Of a stretch of 64,000 nt of DNA, positions 1 through 8,134 are shown one piece after another. The DNA lies in the NCBI RefSeq assembly GCF_006335115.1, contig NZ_VDMJ01000024.1, positions 244,852 to 308,851 on the forward strand. Reading direction: 5' to 3'. Source of the DNA: Streptomyces sp. NP160 (GTDB lineage Bacteria; Actinomycetota; Actinomycetes; Actinomycetales; Quadrisphaeraceae). The position numbers were made by a program, and so were the translations under genes. How positions within the stretch are numbered: position 1 is the first letter of the stretch; each line of letters begins with the position of its first letter. The notes beneath the pieces were generated by a model. The model saw only the letters and a list, made by a program, of their open reading frames with translations, did no database searches and was not told the DNA's origin.

Positions 1-248
1 AGATGCCCATGGTGGAGCAGCTGGGCCTGGAGGTCGGCCGTGACGGCGCGCTCGTGCGCGACGAGGGCTGGCAGTCCTCGCGCCCGGGCACGTTCGTGGT
101 GGGCGACGCCGGCCGCGGCGCCAGCCTCATCGTGTGGGCGATCGCCGAGGGCCGCGCGTGCGCGGCCGCCGTCGATGAGTTCCTCACCGGGCGCCCGAGC
201 ACGCTGCCGGCTCCCGTCACGCCGTCCGCGAGGCCGCTCGTCGTCTGA
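1..248 (+). CDS. gltD: Glutamate synthase small subunit, C-terminal fragment
   Basis: The last 81 or so residues of a protein that begins before the window. It carries the FAD-domain ending typical of GltD: FVVGDAGRGASLIVWAIAEG, then a short TLPAP-type tail. In the family this subunit passes NADPH electrons through FAD and Fe-S clusters to the large GltB subunit, which makes glutamate from glutamine and 2-oxoglutarate. The reading frame is open to the left edge, so the ATG at position 3 is internal. GltBD directly upstream of pyk is a common actinobacterial order. Confidence 0.85.
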   Translation, partial: MPMVEQLGLEVGRDGALVRDEGWQSSRPGTFVVGDAGRGASLIVWAIAEGRACAAAVDEFLTGRPSTLPAPVTPSARPLVV

Positions 249-303
249 CCCCCTGTCCGGGGGAGCCCCGCGCGGCCGCTGGTCGGCCGTCCGGGGTGAA
301 CGG

Positions 304-321
304 CGTGTGAACGCTCACACG
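304..321. promoter_or_regulatory. Perfect dyad upstream of pyk, possible operator
   Basis: Seven-base arms CGTGTGA/TCACACG flank a 4-nt spacer. The core TGTGA-N4-TCACA resembles a CRP/FNR-family site, but CRP normally has a 6-nt spacer. A second GTGAACG lies just before it. The site is about 60 bp upstream of the pyk -10, which would suit an activator. The protein that binds it is not evident. Confidence 0.35.
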
Positions 322-343
322 CTCGGAGCAGGTGCTGGTCGCG

Positions 344-373
344 CCGGGCGCCCCCCAGGTCGGGGGCGCCCGG
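344..373 (+). terminator. Hairpin ending the glutamate synthase transcript
   Basis: A perfect 12-bp stem (ccgggcgccccc / gggggcgcccgg) with a 6-nt loop. It lies between the gltD stop and the pyk promoter. There is no T-tract, as is usual in high-GC actinobacteria. Confidence 0.6.
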
Positions 374-381
374 TGCGGGCC

Positions 382-387
382 TAGGGT
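382..387 (+). promoter_or_regulatory. -10 element of pyk (TAGGGT), leaderless type
   Basis: The TAGGGT hexamer ends 7 nt before the pyk ATG at 395 and no Shine-Dalgarno sequence lies between, so transcription probably starts at or next to the start codon. Confidence 0.5.
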
Positions 388-394
388 TGGGCCC

Positions 395-1816
395 ATGCGC
401 CGCGCGAAGATCGTCTGCACGCTGGGGCCCGCACTGGACACCCCGGAACGGATGGCAGCCGTCATCGAGGCCGGGATGGACGTCGCCCGCCTCAACATGT
501 CCCACGGCGACCAGGCCGACCACCTGCGTCGCTACAACCTGGTCCGCAAGGCCAGCGATGCCTCCGGCCACGCGGTCGCGATCCTCGCCGACCTGCAGGG
601 CCCGAAGATCCGCCTGGGCCGGTTCACCGACGGACCGCACCTGCTGGCCGTCGGTGACAGCTTCACCATCACCACCGAGGACGTGCCGGGCACCAAGGAG
701 ATCTGCTCGACCACGTACAAGGGCCTCGCCGGTGACGTGGCCCCGGGCGACCCGCTCCTCATCGACGACGGCCGCGTGGGCCTGGAGGTCGTCTCCGTCG
801 ACGGCCCCCGCGTCCACACGAAGGTCGTCGTGCCGGGCCCGGTCTCCAACAACAAGGGCATCAACCTGCCCGGCGTGGCCGTGAGCGTGCCCGCGCTGTC
901 CGAGAAGGACGCCGACGACCTGCGCTGGGCCCTCAAGACCGGCGTCGACTTCATCGCCCTGTCCTTCGTGCGCTCCGGCGCCGACATCCACGACGTCCAC
1001 GCGATCATGGACGAGGTGGGCGTCCGTCGCCCGGTCATCGCCAAGGTCGAGAAGCCGCAGGCCGTGGCGGACCTCGAGGGCGTCGTCGCCGCCTTCGACG
1101 GCGTCATGGTCGCCCGCGGCGACCTGGGCGTGGAGCTGCCGCTGGAGCAGGTGCCGATCGTGCAGAAGCGCGCGGTGGAGATGTGCCGCCGCAACGCCAA
1201 GCCGGTCATCGTGGCCACCCAGATGCTCGACTCGATGATCAGCGCCCCGCGCCCGACGCGGGCCGAGGCCAGCGACGTCGCCAACGCCGTCCTCGACGGC
1301 GCTGACGCGCTGATGCTGTCCGGTGAGACCAGCGTCGGCGAGTTCGCCATCGAGACCGTGCAGACGATGGCCAGGATCATCGCGAACACCGAGAAGGAGG
1401 CGCTCGACCGCATCCGCCCCCTCGGCACCACCCCCCACACCCAGGGCGGTGCGGTGACGTGGGCGGCCCGCGCGATCGCGGAGAACATCGGCGCCAGCCA
1501 GCTGGTCACCTTCACGGTCTCCGGCGACTCCGCCCGCCGCATGGCGCGGCTGCGCTCCCCGATCCCGGCGCTGGCGTTCACGCCGGATGCGGCCACCCGC
1601 AACCAGCTCGCGCTGACGTGGGGCACCGAGCCGTTCCTGGTGCCGTTCGTCAACACCACTGACGACATGGTCGCCCAGGTCGACAAGGCCCTGCTCGACA
1701 TCCACCGCGTCGACGAGGGGTCCACGGTCGTCATCTGCGCCGGCTCGCCCCCCGGCAAGGTCGGGTCCACCAACGCGGTCCGCGTGCACCGCGTCGGGGA
1801 CGCCAAGAACGAGTAG
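395..1816 (+). CDS. pyk: Pyruvate kinase
   Basis: 473 residues. Converts phosphoenolpyruvate and ADP to pyruvate and ATP, the last step of glycolysis, in the cytosol. Visible motifs are the N-terminal RRAKIVCTLGP, RLNMSHG (residues 32-38), DLQGPKIRLG, the metal-binding MVARGDLGVELP and ATQMLDSM, followed by the C-terminal regulatory domain. An upstream in-frame GTG or CTG would add about 21 unrelated residues. ATG 395 matches the family N-terminus and sits 7 nt after a TAGGGT hexamer, so it was chosen. Length is normal for actinobacterial Pyk. A strong terminator follows. Confidence 0.97.
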   Translation: MRRAKIVCTLGPALDTPERMAAVIEAGMDVARLNMSHGDQADHLRRYNLVRKASDASGHAVAILADLQGPKIRLGRFTDGPHLLAVGDSFTITTEDVPGTKEICSTTYKGLAGDVAPGDPLLIDDGRVGLEVVSVDGPRVHTKVVVPGPVSNNKGINLPGVAVSVPALSEKDADDLRWALKTGVDFIALSFVRSGADIHDVHAIMDEVGVRRPVIAKVEKPQAVADLEGVVAAFDGVMVARGDLGVELPLEQVPIVQKRAVEMCRRNAKPVIVATQMLDSMISAPRPTRAEASDVANAVLDGADALMLSGETSVGEFAIETVQTMARIIANTEKEALDRIRPLGTTPHTQGGAVTWAARAIAENIGASQLVTFTVSGDSARRMARLRSPIPALAFTPDAATRNQLALTWGTEPFLVPFVNTTDDMVAQVDKALLDIHRVDEGSTVVICAGSPPGKVGSTNAVRVHRVGDAKNE

Positions 1817-1827
1817 GACGACGACGC

Positions 1828-1874
1828 CGAGGGGCCGGGTCGGGCGCAGCCGCTGCGCCGGACCCGGCCCCTCG
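1828..1874 (+). terminator. Rho-independent-type hairpin after pyk
   Basis: The 14-bp stem cgaggggccgggtc / gacccggcccctcg encloses a second small hairpin (gcgcag/ctgcgc). It begins 12 nt after the pyk stop codon. Confidence 0.75.
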
Positions 1875-1923
1875 CCGTCGTGAGGACCGGGCCCGAGGGC
1901 ACTGCGCCGCGCTCCACCGCGTG

Positions 1924-1979
1924 ACCGTGGACGCTGTCCTCCCGCGTGGGCGACCAGACCGGAAGGCAGCGTCCACGGT
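1924..1979 (-). terminator. Hairpin downstream of the broken HTH gene
   Basis: Perfect 13-bp arms accgtggacgctg / cagcgtccacggt separated by 30 nt. The structure lies just past the stop of the minus-strand pseudogene and could end its transcript, with or without the tRNA upstream. The long loop makes this less certain than the other terminators. Confidence 0.4.
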
Positions 1980-2021
1980 GCGGCGGCGCCCGCCCTGGCG
2001 GGCGAGCGGTCAGCGCTGGGG

Positions 2022-2773
2022 TCAGCTCTTCGGGCCCACGTGCTCGTCGAGGACGGCAACAGCAGCCCTCCGCGCGACAGACACTGTGCGTTCCTTGGGG
2101 CGCGTGTAGGAAATCCCGAGCCGGTCGAGGCTGGCGCAGCAGATGCCGATGATGTCCTGCGAGGCGTTGTCGAAGAAGTAGCGGACGTAGCCCTCGTAGC
2201 GCTTGCCGTTCGCGCCGATGCCCCAGTTCTGCACCCTGGCCCCATCGCTGTGGAACAGCCCACGCAGCAGCTTGCCGGCGTGCGCGTCGATGATCGCCTG
2301 CTGCCAGGGCACCAGTGCGATCGTCCGGTCGTGCTTGCGCCCTGGCCCGTGCTGCGGGAACACGCAGGACCAGTGCTTCCAGAAGGCTTGGACGTAGTGG
2401 CAGCCCTGCGACCGGGTGCGACTCACTGCGCAGGGCGGACGGCCGCGATGGCGGCCTCGCACTCGTCCATGAGGTCCGGGTAGTCGTCGCAGCAGGCGAT
2501 GCGCAGCACCTGCACGCCGCGGGGGAGGTCGCTGATGCACCCGTCGCCGAGGTAGAGGCCGAGGAGGTAGGCGTACGACCCGGGGTCGGGCGGCGGGCAG
2601 GCGATCTCGTCACAGCGGAAGCACGTGTTGCGGAGCATCGGAGGGCGCCAGCGCTGCGAACGCCAGGACCTGATGGTCGACCGGCCCACGCCGATCCGCC
2701 TGGCGACCTCTGCGTCGCCCAGGCCGGCCTCCACCAGCTCCCGAGCGGCTCGACGCGTTGCGGGGGAGTGCAT
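2022..2773 (-). pseudogene. HTH + LAGLIDADG-like protein, frameshifted
   Basis: Two reading frames together give one recognisable protein. Frame 1 starts at ATG 2773 and holds an invertase-like HTH (AELVEAGLGDAEVARRIGVG style helix, then STIRSWR), a CxxC pair, and a first LAGLIDADG-like motif YLLGLYLGDG; it stops at 2423. The rest (WKHW, FPQHGPGRKH, second motif LLRGLFHSDG, then YFFDNASQDI) continues in another frame to 2022. One missing base near the G-run at 2433-2435 explains the break. Related intact HTH-LAGLIDADG proteins are familiar in actinobacteria, and WhiA has a comparable architecture; their role is not clear to me. The gene lies 40 bp past the 3' end of the tRNA on the same strand. 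A sequencing error or programmed frameshift cannot be excluded. Confidence 0.75.
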
Positions 2774-2812
2774 GGCCTGACCCTGCAGCGCGGGTCTGAC
2801 ACCGCTGTGCTG

Positions 2813-2886
2813 TGCCCCGGGTGGGACTCGAACCCACACTGAGCGGGTTTTGAATCCGCGACCTCTGCCAATTGGGTTACCGGGGC
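2813..2886 (-). tRNA. tRNA with anticodon CAA (leucine), short variable arm
   Basis: The 74-nt cloverleaf has a 7-bp acceptor stem GCCCCGG/CCGGGGC, a 3-bp D stem with GG in the loop, and a perfect 5-bp T stem GTGGG/CCCAC around TTCGAGT. The anticodon loop is TTCAAAA, so anticodon CAA at 34-36. The anticodon stem has an A-C mismatch next to the loop. Discriminator base is A; CCA is not encoded. The variable region is only 5 nt (TCAGT), whereas leucine tRNAs normally have a long class II arm. I call it leucine from the anticodon alone. Confidence 0.75.
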
Positions 2887-2949
2887 AACTGTGTTCAGTT
2901 GGGCACCTCGGAGGAGGCACGTGTGCAAGGCGCACCCTTCCGGGCCCAC

Positions 2950-2955
2950 TAAAGT
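2950..2955 (+). promoter_or_regulatory. -10 element (TAAAGT) of the ANTAR regulator gene
   Basis: The TAAAGT hexamer ends 6 nt before the GTG start at 2962, with no ribosome-binding site between, so the message is probably leaderless. Confidence 0.5.
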
Positions 2956-2961
2956 ACCCGC

Positions 2962-3573
2962 GTGAGCGAGCAGGGTACCCAGGCGGAGCCGGGCGCAGGG
3001 CCGCGTCGGCGCGTCGTCGTCGCGGAGGACGAGGCGATCATCCGCCTCGACGTCGTCGAGATCCTCCGTGAGGCGGGCTACGACGTGGTGGGCGAGGCCG
3101 GTGACGGCGAGAGCGCCGTCCGCCTCGTCGAGGAGCTCCAGCCCGACCTGGTGGTCATGGACGTGAAGATGCCCGTCATGGACGGCATCAGCGCCGCTGA
3201 GCGCATCGGCAAGGCGCGCCTGGCGCCCGTCGTCCTCCTGACGGCGTTCTCCCAGCGCGAGCTGGTGGACCGCGCCCGTGACGCCGGCGCGATGGCGTAC
3301 GTGGTCAAGCCGTTCACCTCCGCGGACCTGCTGCCCGCCGTCGAGATCGCCGTCTCGCGCTTCCAGGAGATCGCCGACCTGGAGGAGGAGGTCGCCGACC
3401 TCACCGAGCGCTTCGAGACCCGCAAGCGCGTCGAGCGGGCCAAGGGCCTGCTCATGACCCGCATGGGGCTCTCCGAGCCCGAGGCGTTCCGGTGGATCCA
3501 GAAGACCTCGATGGACCGCCGCCTCACCATGCGCGAGGTGGCCGACGCGGTGCTCAGCCAGGTCAGCAGCTGA
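2962..3573 (+). CDS. pdtaR: ANTAR-domain response regulator (PdtaR-like)
   Basis: 203 residues. A receiver domain (about 16-130) carries the acidic pair E22/D23, phospho-acceptor D67 in VVMDVKMP, and the conserved lysine in VVKPF. A helical linker leads to an ANTAR RNA-binding domain (about 140-198: RKRVERAKGLLM, then AFRWIQKTSMDRRLTMREVA). In mycobacterial PdtaR, the cognate kinase PdtaS phosphorylates the receiver and the ANTAR domain acts on hairpins in target RNAs to prevent termination. No kinase gene is adjacent here. The GTG start was chosen because it follows a -10 hexamer by 6 nt and there is no better start. Position between pyk and polA matches mycobacteria. Confidence 0.9.
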   Translation: MSEQGTQAEPGAGPRRRVVVAEDEAIIRLDVVEILREAGYDVVGEAGDGESAVRLVEELQPDLVVMDVKMPVMDGISAAERIGKARLAPVVLLTAFSQRELVDRARDAGAMAYVVKPFTSADLLPAVEIAVSRFQEIADLEEEVADLTERFETRKRVERAKGLLMTRMGLSEPEAFRWIQKTSMDRRLTMREVADAVLSQVSS

Positions 3574-3603
3574 CGCGCCCGCGGTCCCGCTGACGGGCGG
3601 TCA

Positions 3604-3638
3604 CCGGGGGTGCTGGGCGCGACGCACAGCACCCCGGG
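3604..3638 (+). terminator. Hairpin after the ANTAR regulator gene
   Basis: The arms ccgggggtgctg / cagcaccccggg can pair over about 11 bp around a 12-nt loop, 30 nt after the stop. Confidence 0.6.
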
Positions 3639-3775
3639 AGGCCGCCCTCAGCTGCTCCTAAGGTCACGGATGCACAACAACCCAGGTCAGCACCTCCTCG
3701 GGTGGCGCTGAGGCGCTTACGGTCACCAGACCGCGCGGCGCCGAGCGTGAGCGCCGCACCCCCGAGAGGACCTCC

Positions 3776-5080
3776 ATGATCCGATCCCTGCGCGGAGCCG
3801 GCGCGTTCGCCGTGCTCGGTGTCGCCTCCCTCACCCTCGCCGCCTGCGGCGGTGGCAGCGGCGACGACCCCGCCGCCACCTCGACCGGCTCCGAGAGCGC
3901 CAGCTCGTCCGCGAGCGCCAGCGTCACGCAGGCCCCCGTCGAGCCGGGTGACGGCACGCTGACCATCGGCACCCTGCTCCCGCAGACCGGTTCGCTCGCC
4001 TTCCTGGGCCCGCCGGAGTTCGCCGGCGTGCAGCTGGCCCTCAACGACATCAACGCGGCCGGTGGCTACAACGGCAAGGACGTCGTCTACAACCAGACCG
4101 ACTCCGGCGACACCACCACCGACATCGCCTCCCAGTCGGTGCAGCGCCTGCTCTCCGCCAAGACCGACGCCATCATCGGCGCCGCGTCCTCGGGCGTGTC
4201 GTTCACGGTCATCGACGCCATCACCGGCGCCGGCGTGACGCAGATCAGCCCGGCAAACACCTCGCCGGACTTCACCACCTACAACGACCGCGGCCTGTAC
4301 TGGCGCACCGCGCCCTCGGACGTGCTCCAGGGCCGCGTCATGGGTGACCTGCTCCTGCAGGACGGCCACCTCGACGTCGCCACCATCACCCTGGACGACC
4401 CGTACGGCTCGGGCCTGCAGACCAACATCGAGCAGGCGCTGACGGCCGGTGGCGGCCAGATCGTCGCCAACGAGGTCTTCAACCCCGACGCCGCCACCTT
4501 CGACTCCGTCGCCTCCGAGGTCGCCGCGGCCCAGCCCGAGGCGATCGTGGTGATCGGCTTCGAGCAGACCGTCCAGATCATCCAGGCGCTGCAGACGCAG
4601 AACATCGGCCCGTCCGCGGTCCCGACGTACTTCGTGGACGGCAACCTGTCCAACTACAAGGACGACTTCCCGGCCGGCACGCTGAAGGGCGTCAAGGGCA
4701 CCCTGCCCGGCGCCGCCACCAGCGACGACTTCCGCCAGAAGCTGCTCCAGGTGGACCCGAGCCTGACCGACTTCAGCTACGCGCCGGAGTCCTACGACGC
4801 GACCGTCCTGGCAGCGCTCGCCGCGCACGCCGCGAAGGACGACAGCGGCACGGCCATCGCCTCGCAGCTGCAGGCGGTCTCCGAGGGCGGCACCAAGTGC
4901 ACCGCCTACAAGGAGTGCCTGGACCTGCTGAACGCGGGCACGGACATCGACTACGACGGCTTCTCGGGCCCGATCGAGTTCAGCCCCCAGGGCGACCCGA
5001 CGCAGGCCACGATCGGCATCTACGAGTACGGCGACGACAACACGTACACCAACGTGGACTACATCGCCGGCTCCCTGTGA
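3776..5080 (+). CDS. Branched-chain amino-acid ABC transporter substrate-binding lipoprotein
   Basis: 434 residues. A signal peptide ends in lipobox LAAC with the lipidated cysteine at 24, followed by a Gly/Ser/Ala-rich linker to about residue 58. The rest is a type I periplasmic-binding fold of the Leu/Ile/Val family (TLLPQTGSLAFLG, ALNDINAAGG, YWRTAPSD, SYDATVLAALA). It should capture amino acids outside the membrane and deliver them to the Liv permease encoded just downstream on the other strand. ATG 3776 follows GAGAGGA. The true ligand cannot be read from sequence. It is a separate transcription unit, convergent with livHMGF. Confidence 0.88.
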   Translation: MIRSLRGAGAFAVLGVASLTLAACGGGSGDDPAATSTGSESASSSASASVTQAPVEPGDGTLTIGTLLPQTGSLAFLGPPEFAGVQLALNDINAAGGYNGKDVVYNQTDSGDTTTDIASQSVQRLLSAKTDAIIGAASSGVSFTVIDAITGAGVTQISPANTSPDFTTYNDRGLYWRTAPSDVLQGRVMGDLLLQDGHLDVATITLDDPYGSGLQTNIEQALTAGGGQIVANEVFNPDAATFDSVASEVAAAQPEAIVVIGFEQTVQIIQALQTQNIGPSAVPTYFVDGNLSNYKDDFPAGTLKGVKGTLPGAATSDDFRQKLLQVDPSLTDFSYAPESYDATVLAALAAHAAKDDSGTAIASQLQAVSEGGTKCTAYKECLDLLNAGTDIDYDGFSGPIEFSPQGDPTQATIGIYEYGDDNTYTNVDYIAGSL

Positions 5081-5099
5081 CCCGCAGGTAGCCCCTGCC

Positions 5100-5133
5100 G
5101 AGGGCGCCGCTCCCACCCGGGGGCGGCGCCCTC
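5100..5133 (+). terminator. Hairpin after the Liv binding-protein gene
   Basis: A perfect 11-bp stem gagggcgccgc / gcggcgccctc with a 12-nt loop, about 20 nt past the stop. Confidence 0.7.
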
Positions 5134-5315
5134 GCTGCGTCTGAGGGCGGTCGCGCCGCCCGTGGCCTGCTGAGCGGGCCAGGCCCGCGGCAGACGCGCG
5201 TCGTCGTCCTCGGACGGCTCACGGAGCCGCGGGGACGCCCCCGTGCCCGTCAGGCGGGCCCGTACCGCTCCCGTCCCCGTCGGGGAGGGGCGGGCGCCGG
5301 GGGAGCGGAGGACGA

Positions 5316-5355
5316 CGACGAGGGGCGCCACCCGGCCGGGTGGCGCCCCTCGTCG
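5316..5355 (-). terminator. 40-bp perfect palindrome ending the livHMGF operon
   Basis: The arms cgacgaggggcgccacccgg and its exact complement meet with no spacer. It lies 16 nt past the livF stop (minus strand). The 5134-5315 interval between it and the plus-strand terminator shows no gene. Confidence 0.7.
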
Positions 5356-5371
5356 TGCGGGTGGGTGCTGC

Positions 5372-6153
<782 letters not shown>

Positions 6154-6157
<4 letters not shown>

Positions 6158-7140
6158 GCCTTCCTGCCCTTCGCGTCGTCGTCGGCGGCGATCTCGGCGT
6201 CGACCTCGGCCTCGATCTCCTTCTCCAGCTCCGCAGCCGCGCCCTCGTCGGCCAGGGACACGTCGTGGTGGCCACCGAGGTAGGCCTCGATGACGGCCGG
6301 GTCGGCCATGACCGACTCCGGCGGGCCCTCGGCGACGACCTTGCCCTGGGCCATGACGACGACCCAGTCGGAGATGTCGCGGACCATGTCCATGTCGTGC
6401 TCGACGAACAGCACCGTCATGCCCTGCTCGCGCAGGTCCTTGACGTGGCCGAGCAGCGACTGCGTCAGCGCGGGGTTCACGCCGGCCATCGGCTCGTCGA
6501 GCATGACCACCTGCGGGTCGCTCATGAGCGCCCTGGCCATCTCGAGCAGCTTGCGCTGGCCGCCGGACAGGCTGCCGGCGAAGTCGTCGGCCTTGGCGTC
6601 GAGCTTGAAGCGCCCGAGCAGCTCCATCGCGCGCTCGGTGTTGGCCTTCTCCTGGCTGCGCCAGATGCCCGCGAAGGCCGCGCGCAGCAGGCTCTCGCCC
6701 TTCTGCCCGGACGCCCCGAGGAGCATGTTCTGCAGCACCGTCAGGCGCGAGAGCGCCTTGGTGAGCTGGAACGTGCGGACCATGCCGCGGCGGGCGACCT
6801 TGTGGGCCGGCACGCGCGCCAGGTCCGTGCCGTCGAAGGACCACTGCCCCTCGTCCGGCCTGTCGAAGCCGGTCAGCAGGTTGAAGAACGTCGTCTTCCC
6901 GGCGCCGTTGGGGCCGATCAGCGCCGTGATCGCGCCGCGCTGGATCTCGACGTGGTCGACGTGCACCGCCGTGAGCCCGCCGAAGCGGCGCACGACGCCG
7001 TCGGCGACGAGCACCGGGTCGGGCTTCTTGGCCCCGGGCACGCGGGGGACGTCGGCCAGCGCGCGCGTCGCGGCCTCCTTGCGGGTGCCCTGCTGCTCGA
7101 CCGCTGCGGTCGTCGCAGGGGCCGTGGTGTCACCGGCCAT
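6154..7140 (-). CDS. livG: Branched-chain amino-acid ABC transporter ATPase LivG
   Basis: 328 residues, longer than the usual 255-290. The ABC core (about 43-295) has Walker A GPNGAGKTT, signature LSGGQ, Walker B VVMLDEP and the switch FVEHDMD, with the LivG-type C-terminal VIEAYLGG. Extra segments are a 42-residue N-terminal extension and a charged Glu/Asp/Ala tail of about 35 residues, probably a coiled or disordered appendage. It pairs with LivF in the importer. The gene overlaps livM by 11 bp at its start and livF by 4 bp at its end. Confidence 0.93.
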
Positions 7141-8122
7141 CGAGAGCCAGCTCCCTCCGGTCGCCGAAGATGCCTTGTGGCCTGTAGATCATGAGGAGCA
7201 TGAGTGCGAGCCCCACCAGCATGAACCTGACCTGGCCGACCTGCGTGGTGGTCATGAGGCCGTCGGGGATCCAGCCGGCGCCGATGGCCCCGCGCAGGAG
7301 GCCGTCGGTGAGGGACAGCACCACCCAGAAGATGGCCGCGCCGACCACCGGGCCGAGCACGCGGGCGGCGCCGCCGAGGAGCAGCACGGTGTAGGTGAAG
7401 AAGGTGAAGGCCGTGGCGTAGTTGTCGGGCTGGACGGCGGCGCGGCCGAGCGAGAAGACGAAGCCCGCGAGGGTGCCGACCAGGCCGCCGAGCACGAGGG
7501 CCTGCATCTTGTAGGCGTAGACGTTCTTGCCGAGCGCGCGCACGGCGTCCTCGTCCTCGCGGATGCCCTTGAGCACGCGCCCCCACGGGCTGCGCATGAT
7601 CGCCCACGTCCCGAGCGCCACCAGCGCCACCAGGACCCACCCGACGAGCAGGATCCAGGTGTTCCGCTCGTTGTACTGCCACGGGCCGAAGCCGTAGGTG
7701 CCCTGCGGGAACGGGTTGAGGGCGTAGAAGCCCTCGGCGAAGCCCGTGAGGCCGTTGGAGCCGCCGGTGTAGGCGCCCAGGCTGTTCGACCGGGCCAGCA
7801 GCCTCACCACCTCCGAGGCGGCGATGGTGGCGATGGCGAGGTAGTCGGCCCGCAGCCTCAGCGTGGGGATGCCCAGCAGCAGTGCGAACACGACCGAGGC
7901 GGCCAGGCCGACGAGGATCCCGACGCCGAACGGCAGGCCGGCGATGCTCACCATGGTGGCGATGCCGTACGAGCCGATGGCCACGAAGGCGGCCTGGCCG
8001 AAGTTCAGCAGGCCCGCGTAGCCGAACTGGATGTTGAGGCCGAGCGCGGCCAGCGCGTAGATGACGGTGTCGAGGCCGATCGCGGCGGCGAGGGCGTTGT
8101 TGATGATCGGGAGGATGTCCAT
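7130..8122 (-). CDS. livM: Branched-chain amino-acid ABC transporter permease LivM
   Basis: 330 residues and strongly hydrophobic, with about 8-9 predicted membrane spans. The family motif GLNIQFGYAGLLNFGQAAFVAIGSY is seen in part near residues 28-50, and the cytoplasmic ATPase-contact loop contains PTLRLRADYLAIATIA and MRSPWGRVLKGIREDEDAVRALG. It forms the membrane channel with LivH. It starts 12 nt after the livH stop and overlaps livG. Confidence 0.92.
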   Translation of the reverse strand: MDILPIINNALAAAIGLDTVIYALAALGLNIQFGYAGLLNFGQAAFVAIGSYGIATMVSIAGLPFGVGILVGLAASVVFALLLGIPTLRLRADYLAIATIAASEVVRLLARSNSLGAYTGGSNGLTGFAEGFYALNPFPQGTYGFGPWQYNERNTWILLVGWVLVALVALGTWAIMRSPWGRVLKGIREDEDAVRALGKNVYAYKMQALVLGGLVGTLAGFVFSLGRAAVQPDNYATAFTFFTYTVLLLGGAARVLGPVVGAAIFWVVLSLTDGLLRGAIGAGWIPDGLMTTTQVGQVRFMLVGLALMLLMIYRPQGIFGDRRELALDGR

Positions 8123-8134
8123 GGTCGGCGCCTC

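Noticed and set aside
2813-2886. Reading the tRNA as glutamine or tryptophan/suppressor type
   Set aside because: The plus-strand TTTTGAA looks like a Gln loop, but acceptor and T-arm orientation place the tRNA on the minus strand. A loop shifted by one would give TCA and break the 7-nt loop with U33.
2813-2935. Attachment site or integrated element at the tRNA
   Set aside because: No duplicated tRNA end, integrase or phage gene nearby; the adjacent HTH gene is not an integrase.
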